Assembly: GCA_964444115.1 (NCBI GenBank) | Contig: CAYUFT010000071.1 | Span: forward strand, 1-11,228 | Direction of reading: 5' to 3' | Source of the DNA: UBA349 sp964444115 | Lineage (GTDB): Archaea > Methanobacteriota > Methanobacteria > Methanobacteriales > Methanobacteriaceae | DNA: 11,228 nt | In this document: positions 5,858 through 11,228 of the stretch, piece by piece | Layout of the letters: each line of letters begins with the position of its first letter | Numbering within the stretch: the first letter of the stretch is position 1 | Notes under the pieces: model-generated | Database searches by the model: none | What the model saw: the letters and a program-made list of their open reading frames with translations, nothing else | Told to the model about the DNA's origin: nothing | Position numbers and translations under genes: made by a program

Positions 5858-6054
5858 GCTTCCAGAGATAGAAATAAAAAGGGGTTGTTAGGAGTGAAAA
5901 AGGGGAGGTGCTATCTCTGGAAGCATTTTGTTTGAGCCATCAACAAAATAATAACTTATGTTGAGGCTACAAATAGGGGGTGATGTGTGTTCACTACACA
6001 CAATTGCTTATGTACTAGCCATCATATATAAATCTATCGGTTAGATTGGCTAGT
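5858..6054 (+). ncRNA. candidate structured RNA with four consecutive hairpins
   Basis: No gene fits this part of the 314-bp spacer (5797-6110), yet it is packed with inverted repeats and has about 38% GC by my count, well above the other spacers. H1: 5858-5871 pairs perfectly with 5911-5924 (14 bp, GCTTCCAGAGATAG and complement), enclosing a 39-base purine-rich loop with GGGG, GGAG and GGGGAGG. H2: 5931-5944 pairs with 5960-5973 (4+4+5 bp with single-A bulges at 5939 and 5969; 15-base loop). H3: TGTGTGT 5984-5990 with ACACACA 5996-6002 (loop TCACT). H4: 6014-6020 with 6048-6054, and 6031-6036 with 6042-6047. A T-rich stretch (6071-6082) could end it. It could be a separate small RNA, a long leader of the methyltransferase mRNA, or partly DNA operators. 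I do not recognise an Rfam family. Confidence 0.45.
6014..6054 (+). promoter_or_regulatory. TATA box of the methyltransferase gene enclosed by an inverted repeat
   Basis: ATATATAAAT (6023-6032) is a TATA box predicting a start near 6054. ACTAGCCA (6014-6021) and TGGCTAGT (6047-6054) flank it as a perfect 8-bp inverted repeat, 33 bp apart, about three helical turns. A smaller dyad, AATCTA/TAGATT (6031-6036, 6042-6047), lies inside. As DNA, a regulator binding both arms would cover the promoter; as RNA, the same bases form hairpin H4. Confidence 0.45.
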
Positions 6055-6095
6055 TTGAATCATTTATACTCTTTTGATTTTTTAAAATATTAATT

Positions 6096-6102
6096 AAGGA
6101 GA
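6096..6102 (+). promoter_or_regulatory. ribosome binding site of the methyltransferase gene
   Basis: AAGGAGA lies 8 bases before the ATG at 6111, a strong and ideally spaced site that fixes this start. Confidence 0.75.
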
Positions 6103-6110
6103 TTCAATAC

Positions 6111-6592
6111 ATGGATGCACCGTTTAGAATTGAAGGACCAATATTTATAGGCCGTAGCTGGGCGGAATATTTAAAAATGTTTGATTTAGACTTGGAAAAA
6201 TTAAATAAGAATAAAATTTTAGACTGTGCCGCGGGTGCCAGTTCATTTACTCATTTTTTATCAAAAAATGGTATTGATGCATCTGCAGTTGATATATTAT
6301 ATGATAAGGATCCTGAATTTCTAAAAAAAAGGTGTAAAGAACATTTAATGGCACTGGTTGAATCCTTAGGAAAAATGGAATACGAATTTGTCTGGAGTTT
6401 TTTTAAAAATCTTGATGATCTTAAAAGTCATCGCTTGCAATCTTGCCAGGATTTTAACAGCGATTATGAACTTAATCGAGAAAAAAAATATATTAAAGCA
6501 GATTTAACCCAATTACCCTTTGAAGATAATAGTTTTGATATGGTGTTGTGTGCACACCTTTTGTTTATATATGATCATCGTTTGGATTGGAA
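6111..6592 (+). CDS. class I SAM-dependent methyltransferase, 3' end in gap
   Basis: About 160 residues are visible before the 100-N gap. Motif I is I36-LDCAAGASSF, the DC(P/A)AGA variant of the usual E/DxGxGxG loop that binds S-adenosylmethionine. D61 in SAVDILYD would hold the ribose (motif II). KADLTQLPFEDNSFDMVLCAHLL (129-151) covers motifs III-IV, with D131 near the adenine and the typical LPF-x-D-x-SFD-x-V of methyltransferase type 11. The insert between 66 and 125 is long and charged. The target (small molecule, protein or RNA) is unknown. The remaining C-terminal part, probably some 60-80 residues, lies in the gap; residues after the gap in this frame are antisense helicase sequence. 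It is convergent with lhr. Confidence 0.88.
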
Positions 6593-6692
6593 NNNNNNNN
6601 NNNNNNNNNNNNNNNNNNNNNNNNNNNNNNNNNNNNNNNNNNNNNNNNNNNNNNNNNNNNNNNNNNNNNNNNNNNNNNNNNNNNNNNNNNNN
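6593..6692. other. assembly gap 2 (100 N)
   Basis: Exactly 100 N. It must hide the 3' ends of two convergent genes, the methyltransferase and lhr. The missing methyltransferase C-terminus alone probably needs about 200 bases, so the true gap is likely larger than drawn. Confidence 0.95.
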
Positions 6693-8885
6693 CTTTATGA
6701 ATTCTATTCTTTCTTCATATTTTAAAACGTCTAAGTATCCCTGTGCAACAAGATTAAATGCAAAAGGAGATGGTATTTTAGTATTTATCTGCTTTATTTC
6801 CATCTGCCCACTTTCTATCCATTGCAAGACTCTTTCTGCATTTTTAACATCCATGTAATCTTCAATTACTTCCCGGCGAGCTTCTTTTAAAATGGAAAAA
6901 TCGTCGTCCAAATCCTGCACAAATTTAAGTAATATCTTTCCTTTGACTTGTTGCCGGCCCACGGACTTTTCTTGGCCTTTATATCTTCTTAAAATCATTA
7001 AAGACCTTCCAGCGCAGTGTCGAAATCTACTGGCAAGAGTCTCTGTTTTATTGATGGCGTTAATAAGAATTTCCACTAAATTTTCTGAATTCAGATCTTT
7101 AAATCCTTCTAAACCACTAATTTTCCCTTCAGAACTTAGATAAAACCCGTTATCTGAAACAGAAATCATCACGTCTCTTTTGTATTTTTTGGCAATTACA
7201 TAAGCCACCGCTCGAGATAGAGCATCATTAACTCTTCTACCAAACAAACTGTGGAAAACCACGAATTTTCGCCCACCAAAGCCAGTATAGAACTCTACCA
7301 AAAGTTTTTTATTGCTGGGAATACCTACATAAAGGTATTGTTCCCTGAAATAGTGGTAAATAGAATTGGCAGCATTATAATCAACATAGAGATAATCGTG
7401 TATAAATTCCATAATATCCTCTTTGCTTCTCCCATAATAGAATTTACCTTCCATTATTGCTCTAAAACGTTGAATATCTAGAGCAAGATCAAAGGATAAT
7501 GGCAACTGTTCTGAAAACCATGAAGGAATAGTGGGTGGTCCTGATGATGGACTAACATTAATACTCATTCCTCGAGCGTAGTTAAAACGGTAAATATTCC
7601 CTCCCAAAACAAAAGTATCGCCTTTTTGAAGTTTTTCCATGAAGTCTTCTTCTACCCGACCTACAACCTGACCAGCACATTTCACCACGGCGGCAGTACG
7701 GTCGGGTATGGTTCCAATGTTGGTGGAATAAAGCATTCTAGCCAGTTTTCCTCTTTTACCAAACTGATTTTGATCGTAATCCACCCAAATTTTAGCATAA
7801 ACATATCTTTCTTCTAAACTAGTATATTCTCCAGCCAGATAACTTAAAACACTGAAATAATCTTTTTCTGAAAGATTTTTATAACAGTAACTCTTTTTAA
7901 TGACTTCGTAGGCGTAATCTATATCCCACTTGTTTTCAATGGCCATTCCATAAATTTGCTGGGATAAAACGTCCAGACAGTTGGTAGGTATATTTATAGA
8001 GTCTATTTTTCCTTCCACAGCATTCTTAAGAATTAAAGAGCACTCCACCAGATCGTCACGGTCCACCACCACTATTCTACCTTTAGATTTATCGTGTAAT
8101 CGGTGACCACTTCTTCCAATTCTTTGAAGAGCGCGGGAAACAGATTTAGGAGAACTTACTAGTATTACCAGGTCGATGTAACCAATATCAATTCCCAGTT
8201 CCAGTGATGTGGAAGATACCACCACTTTGAGCTTCCCATCTTTTAGATTGTTTTCAGCTTCTAATCGAATCTCTTTAGAAAGCGAGGAATGGTGGGCCAT
8301 TATGTTTGCACCGTGGTAACTTTCTGAAAAACGTTTTTTAAGGTTGAATACAACGCTTTCTGTACCACTACGGGTGTTGGTGAAAATTAAAGTGGTTTTG
8401 TGTTGACTAATTAGATTATCCAGCAGATCGTACATGGCACTGTTCATTTCTTCTGGGTCAGCAGCTATTATGTCATCTACTGGACATATAACTTCCATAT
8501 CGAGCTGTTTCAAATAATTAATGTCTACCACCAGACAATCTCTTACTACTCCGTATTCATAACCTACCAGAAAGCTGGCCACCTTTTCTAAGGGATAAAC
8601 TGTGGCCGATAGTCCGATTCGAGTATAATTTCCAATTAAATGTTGTAGTCTTTCCAAACTCAACGAAAGATGCACTCCTCTTTTATTTTCGGCCAAGGAG
8701 TGTATTTCGTCTATGATAACGTATTTAACATGGGAAAGTTTTTCTCTAAACTTGGGAGCTACCAGTAGAATGGAAAGAGTTTCTGGAGTGGTTATTAAAA
8801 TATGTGGTGGTATTTTTAGCATTTTAGAGCGTTGGTATGGTGTTGTATCTCCAGTACGCACTGCTTTTCTGATCCCCAAATTTTT
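6693..8885 (-). CDS. lhr: Lhr-family superfamily 2 DNA helicase, both ends in gaps
   Basis: 731 residues of an ATP-dependent 3'-5' helicase of the Lhr (large helicase-related) family, involved in DNA repair and replication-linked processes in archaea. Visible SF2 motifs: TGDT (8844-8855), TTPE (8781-8792), Walker B DEIH (8700-8711), SAT (8601-8609), TNTRS near 8370-8400, LELGIDIG near 8180-8202, and QRIGRSGHR (8100-8126). After the two RecA domains come the winged helix and the Lhr-specific C-terminal domain, ending SPFAFNLVAQGY just before gap 2, so only some 10-25 residues are lost there. The first ~100 residues, including the Walker A lysine, are missing in gap 3, so ATPase competence cannot be checked. 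It lies downstream of the metallophosphoesterase on the same strand, probably one operon. Confidence 0.93.
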
Positions 8886-8985
8886 NNNNNNNNNNNNNNN
8901 NNNNNNNNNNNNNNNNNNNNNNNNNNNNNNNNNNNNNNNNNNNNNNNNNNNNNNNNNNNNNNNNNNNNNNNNNNNNNNNNNNNNN
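8886..8985. other. assembly gap 3 (100 N)
   Basis: Exactly 100 N between phosphoesterase and helicase coding sequence. Lhr proteins need about 100 more residues before the TGDT motif, that is 300 bases or more, so the true gap must be much larger than drawn. The frame staying open across it is accidental. Confidence 0.95.
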
Positions 8986-9719
8986 TGCTGACTAGCTTTG
9001 ATTATATCCTTTATTTTTCCAAAGGAGAATACTTCAAAATTTTCAACACCATAGGCCTCAAAATCATCAATTGCCCTATTTTTTAAAAAGGGTGAGAGTA
9101 GCTTTTCATGTAAAATATCTGAACCTTCGCTTACAAAATTAAAAGAAGGCATAACAATTATATTTTTACCTTTAAATTCTCCTTTAAGGAAACATTTTAT
9201 TTTTTCAACTCTTTCTCCGTTTCTGAGGCCAATACATGGATGTTCATGACCTATAATCAACGTATCTTCTTTTTTATGTTCTAGATTTTCTGGTATTTTA
9301 TGTCCATGTAGTATTAGAAAATTTTCAATGCTAAATTTTTCTTTTACCTGTAGATCCAGCTTATTTGCAATATATGGAATAAAATTATCATGATTTCCTT
9401 TAATTAAAATTATTTCTTCAAAATTATCTTGTAAATACAATAAAAAATCATTCACCTCTTTCCATTCCTGACGGGTGATTTTTCCAAATTCGTGCTTTAG
9501 ATCCCCATTGATTATAATTTTTTTGGAAGGTGATTTATTGTTTATTTCTTCTAAACGCTTCAATATTTTCTCAAACTGAAATTTAGGTATCATTAATCCT
9601 TCAATATTAAGGGAGTGCTCATATCCTAAATGCAAATCTGAAATAATTAGATAATCATCTATTTTAAGAGCCAAATCTATTATTTGAACATTATTGATGG
9701 GGGAGTTATTAGGGTGCAA
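8986..9719 (-). CDS. metallophosphoesterase (PdeM/MJ0037-like, Lhr-associated), 3' end in gap
   Basis: 244 residues of a calcineurin-like phosphoesterase with the whole two-metal site: D28-L-H30 (SDLHLGYEH), G72-D73 (NGDLKHEFG), G108-NHD111, H138-G-H140 (LHGH) and G157-HEHP161. This family has Mn-dependent phosphodiesterase or nuclease activity. In bacteria a relative (PdeM/MPE) sits in a repair cluster with Lhr-Core helicase, a DNA ligase and an exonuclease; here the pairing with lhr is kept but no ligase is in view. The sequence ends VFSFGKIKDII, typical of the family's C-terminus, so it is nearly complete at the gap. The TTG start at 9719 is supported by AAGGAGA 8 bases upstream. It is divergent from the HEAT-repeat gene. 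Confidence 0.9.
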
Positions 9720-9727
9720 ATTTATTT

Positions 9728-9734
9728 TCTCCTT
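9728..9734 (-). promoter_or_regulatory. ribosome binding site fixing the TTG start of the phosphoesterase
   Basis: AAGGAGA on the minus strand lies 8 bases from the TTG at 9719. The next in-frame ATG is at residue 43, inside the conserved fold after the DLH metal motif, so it cannot be the start. Confidence 0.7.
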
Positions 9735-9837
9735 TTTAAAGGCCTAAAATAAAATAATAATCTCTGAAGCTTTGATTTAGTTTATTTTATGATAATTTTT
9801 ACAATTTACCCAGTGATTTTGAATAGATACTTTGATT

Positions 9838-9851
9838 AAGAAATATTTCTT
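9838..9851. promoter_or_regulatory. 14-bp palindrome in the divergent promoter region
   Basis: AAGAAATATTTCTT is a perfect palindrome between the phosphoesterase-lhr operon (-) and the HEAT gene (+). CTTTGAT occurs on its left (9830-9836) and overlapping its right end (9849-9855), and once more at 9770-9776. It may be a binding site for a dimeric regulator of the divergent genes, but no factor is known. The rest of 9720-9987 is AT-rich promoter sequence without a gene. Confidence 0.3.
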
Positions 9852-9922
9852 TGATACTATATGTGATAAGAACAAATAATTAATTTAACCATTCTAGCTA
9901 CTATTAATAAATGAATCATATA

Positions 9923-9954
9923 AATTAATTATAATAAATTGTATAATTAATTAT
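9923..9954 (+). repeat. two AATTAATTAT repeats upstream of the HEAT gene
   Basis: AATTAATTAT occurs at 9923-9932 and 9945-9954, starts 22 bp apart, about two helical turns. Each contains the palindrome AATTAATT. They lie 34-65 bases before the HEAT start, where an activator could bind, but such AT sequence may arise by composition alone. Confidence 0.25.
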
Positions 9955-9987
9955 GAAAATAATAAATATAATTTAATTGGTGATTTT

Positions 9988-10575
9988 ATGGCAGATTCTA
10001 AAATTGAAATTAACGACCTTATAAAACAACTACAGGATGAAGACCCGGAAATAAGAAAACAGGCCGCTGACCGTCTGGCTGAAATATCCGATGATGAATC
10101 TCATAATGAAATTATTGAACCATTAATTGTAGCACTTAAGGATGAAAATCCTCAGGTAAGATTTAAATCAGCACAGGCCCTTGGAAATGTAGGTGAATCT
10201 GCAGTAGAACCTTTAATAAACATGATTAATGAAGAAGAGGGTGAAATCCGAAGATATGCCACATTTGCATTAAAGAAAATTGGGAGCCCCTCTGCAGTGG
10301 AATACTTTATCAATGCCCTTCAAGATGAGGATTGGGGAGTTAGAAAAGTTGCTGCAAGATCTTTAGGCGAATTGGGAGATAAAAAAGCTTTGGAAGCACT
10401 GATTAAATCTTTGGATGATGAAGATTGGGGTGTAAAATTATCAGTGATTCGTTCTTTAGGAGATTTAGGTGATGATGGAGCCATTGATCCTATTAAAAAA
10501 GCCCGTAGAAAAGAAAAGGATAAGGACTTTAAAAAAGCGGCCAATAAAGCTTTAAAGAAAATACAGAGTTCTTAA
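9988..10575 (+). CDS. HEAT-repeat protein (195 aa)
   Basis: The protein is a solenoid of about six HEAT/PBS-lyase-type repeats: about 10-36, 42-70, 72-100, 103-131, 134-162 and a diverged, lysine-rich last one (165-195). Each has the pattern of a first helix (PLIVAL), an acidic turn (KDENPQVR) and a second helix (SAQALGNVG). Repeats 4 and 5 share EDWGV exactly, pointing to recent duplication. The C-terminal 30 residues are very basic (KKARRKEKDKD) whereas the rest is acidic. These repeats bind proteins and here carry no enzyme domain; phycobilin-lyase activity is not implied. GGTGAT (9979-9984) precedes the ATG by 3 bases. It is transcribed alone. The partner is unknown. Confidence 0.92.
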   Translation: MADSKIEINDLIKQLQDEDPEIRKQAADRLAEISDDESHNEIIEPLIVALKDENPQVRFKSAQALGNVGESAVEPLINMINEEEGEIRRYATFALKKIGSPSAVEYFINALQDEDWGVRKVAARSLGELGDKKALEALIKSLDDEDWGVKLSVIRSLGDLGDDGAIDPIKKARRKEKDKDFKKAANKALKKIQSS

Positions 10576-10797
10576 ACTTTTCTTTTTATTTTAATTCATA
10601 TTTTACTTTATTTTTTAGGATGCAGGGTATTTGCAATTAGTAACAATCTTAAATTTGAGTTTTTAAGTTGAATATCTTCACAATATCTAATGATTATGAC
10701 CTTTAGAAATCTACCTATTTAATTGAAAACACTCACCACTAAATTGAAAGTAAAATTTCAATACGTATTTTAATGATATGTACTAGGTGATATTATC

Positions 10798-10845
10798 ATG
10801 CTTGTTTTGGCAATTGATAGAACAACTAACTTAAGTATAGACTAA
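10798..10845 (+). CDS. possible 15-residue small protein or gene remnant
   Basis: AGGTGAT (10785-10791) sits 6 bases before an ATG, an excellent archaeal ribosome binding site. The frame encodes MLVLAIDRTTNLSID and then stops. It is too short to judge as a gene. It could be a microprotein, the start of a decayed gene, or chance. Confidence 0.2.
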   Translation: MLVLAIDRTTNLSID

Positions 10846-10883
10846 CTGCTATCAAATAATATAACTTACCAATAACGCAGCAT

Positions 10884-10890
10884 AAAAAAA
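10884..10890 (-). terminator. oligo-T terminator of the nitrilase-family gene
   Basis: Seven consecutive T on the minus strand lie 22 bases past the stop codon at 10912. This suits archaeal T-tract termination. Confidence 0.45.
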
Positions 10891-10911
10891 TCTTTTTAAA
10901 TCAATTTATTT

Positions 10912-11228
10912 TCATTTATTCCAGTTTAAGTCGTAAATGTCGGTTCTACGATTTTTTAAAAGTGGAAGTTCTTCACGAATATCATTTACCATATTTTGAT
11001 CCAATTCTGCGTAAATAATGCTCTCTTCAAAATTTCCTTTACTTATAATCTCTCCCCAGGGATCACAAACCATGGAATGGCCATAAGCAACATAACTGGA
11101 ACTCTCATTACTTGCTGGAGAGGCAGCTGCAATAAAAACCTGATTGTCTATGGCCCGAGTTCTAATTAGTGGCTCCCAGTGGGCAGGCCCAGTAGTAAGA
11201 TTAAATGCACCAGGGAATACTAGAATAT
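10912..11228 (-). CDS. carbon-nitrogen hydrolase (nitrilase superfamily, Nit2-like), C-terminal part
   Basis: Reading the minus strand from the right edge gives 104 residues and a TGA stop at 10914-10912. The segment FPGAFNLTTGPAHWEPL, then RTRAIDNQVFIAAASPA, then GHSMVCDPWGEIISKG is the characteristic C-terminal third of nitrilase-superfamily amidases, closest in pattern to Nit2/omega-amidase enzymes that hydrolyse alpha-ketoglutaramate or related amides. The catalytic Glu, Lys and Cys lie upstream, outside the window, so activity cannot be checked. It ends in a normal LPLLKNRRTDIYDL tail. It is convergent with the HEAT gene across a 336-bp spacer. Confidence 0.9.
   Translation of the reverse strand, partial: ILVFPGAFNLTTGPAHWEPLIRTRAIDNQVFIAAASPASNESSSYVAYGHSMVCDPWGEIISKGNFEESIIYAELDQNMVNDIREELPLLKNRRTDIYDLNWNK

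Larger units (their letters stand above)
10576..10911. other. 336-bp intergenic region between convergent genes
   Basis: No convincing gene is present. T-rich sequence directly after the HEAT stop (10580-10620) could terminate that gene. AATTGAAA occurs at 10721-10728 and 10742-10749, and its near reverse complement follows at 10756-10763, so ATTGAAA and TTTCAAT form a hairpin over 10743-10762. A 15-codon reading frame with a good ribosome binding site lies at 10798-10845. A 7-bp inverted repeat (TTGATAG 10814-10820, CTATCAA 10849-10855) overlaps it. Confidence 0.6.

Noticed and set aside
5858..5924. Terminal inverted repeats of a small mobile element
   Set aside because: The 14-bp arms enclose only 39 bases, no target-site duplication flanks them, and no transposase is nearby.
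5908..5964. 18-codon GTG frame (and a 13-codon GTG frame at 5894) in the structured spacer
   Set aside because: Spacing to the ribosome-binding-like tracts is poor, the frames cut through the perfect stem, and no family resemblance is seen.
5858..6054. RNase P RNA, SRP RNA or known riboswitch
   Set aside because: The conserved RNase P core, the SRP tetraloop region, and the fluoride, SAM, THF and cobalamin cores were looked for by eye and are absent.
6693..6725. C-terminal end of the methyltransferase frame after gap 2 (LYEFYSFFIF)
   Set aside because: These bases encode the conserved C-terminus of Lhr on the opposite strand.
7251..7481. Plus-strand open frames within the helicase region (also 6892-7143, 7626-7817, 8713-8991, 8832-9086)
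   Set aside because: They are antisense shadows of the conserved lhr/phosphoesterase coding sequence, with no domain resemblance or ribosome binding site.
6513..9719. Single 1068-aa phosphoesterase-helicase fusion
   Set aside because: Frame continuity depends on two arbitrary 100-N runs. The helicase N-terminus is missing and the far end is antisense to the methyltransferase.
10755..10780. ATTTCAAT resembling the end of a Methanobacteriales CRISPR repeat
   Set aside because: It occurs once, with no repeat-spacer periodicity and no cas genes nearby; the likeness is only 8 bases.

Overview
The window reads as a piece of a low-GC euryarchaeal genome, most likely a mesophilic methanogen of the Methanobacteriales (Methanobacterium-like). 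This rests on an archaeal-type 5S rRNA at the left edge, archaeal TATA boxes, GGTGAT/AGGTGAT ribosome binding sites, T-rich terminators, an archaeal Lhr-type helicase, and PRC-barrel, TPR and HEAT proteins of the kind common in that order. The lineage is inferred. It contains three runs of exactly 100 N (2346-2445, 6593-6692, 8886-8985). These look like placeholder gaps of unknown true size, and each damages a gene.

Left part (1-3078): 5S rRNA, then a small unknown gene (-) divergent from an ArsR/SmtB metal sensor (+) that combines CadC-like thiolate and SmtB-like alpha-5 metal ligands. Next come a tandem PRC-barrel protein (+) and, convergent with it, a secreted lysine-rich protein with a TTG start (-). 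A cyclase/formamidase-like hydrolase (+) follows, with its 5' end in gap 1.

Middle part (3079-6592): a TrmO-type tRNA methyltransferase (+) convergent with a flavodoxin (-), then an alpha/beta hydrolase and a TPR protein, probably co-transcribed (+). After these is a 314-bp intergenic region that is less AT-rich than the other spacers. It holds four successive hairpins (5858-6054) preceded by a well-placed TATA box, and is the best candidate here for an undescribed structured RNA or long regulatory leader. A class I SAM methyltransferase (+) follows and runs into gap 2.

Right part (6693-11228): an Lhr-family superfamily 2 helicase (-) and, upstream of it, a PdeM/MJ0037-type metallophosphoesterase (-), split by gap 3 and probably one nucleic-acid repair operon. 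Divergent from them is a HEAT-repeat protein (+). A 336-bp spacer with a few small repeats precedes the C-terminal third of a Nit2-like carbon-nitrogen hydrolase (-) cut by the right edge.

Because the reading frame happens to stay open through gaps 2 and 3, naive ORF calling fuses phosphoesterase, helicase and antisense methyltransferase sequence into one 1068-residue protein. That fusion is not real. No CRISPR array, insertion sequence, tRNA or replication origin was seen.
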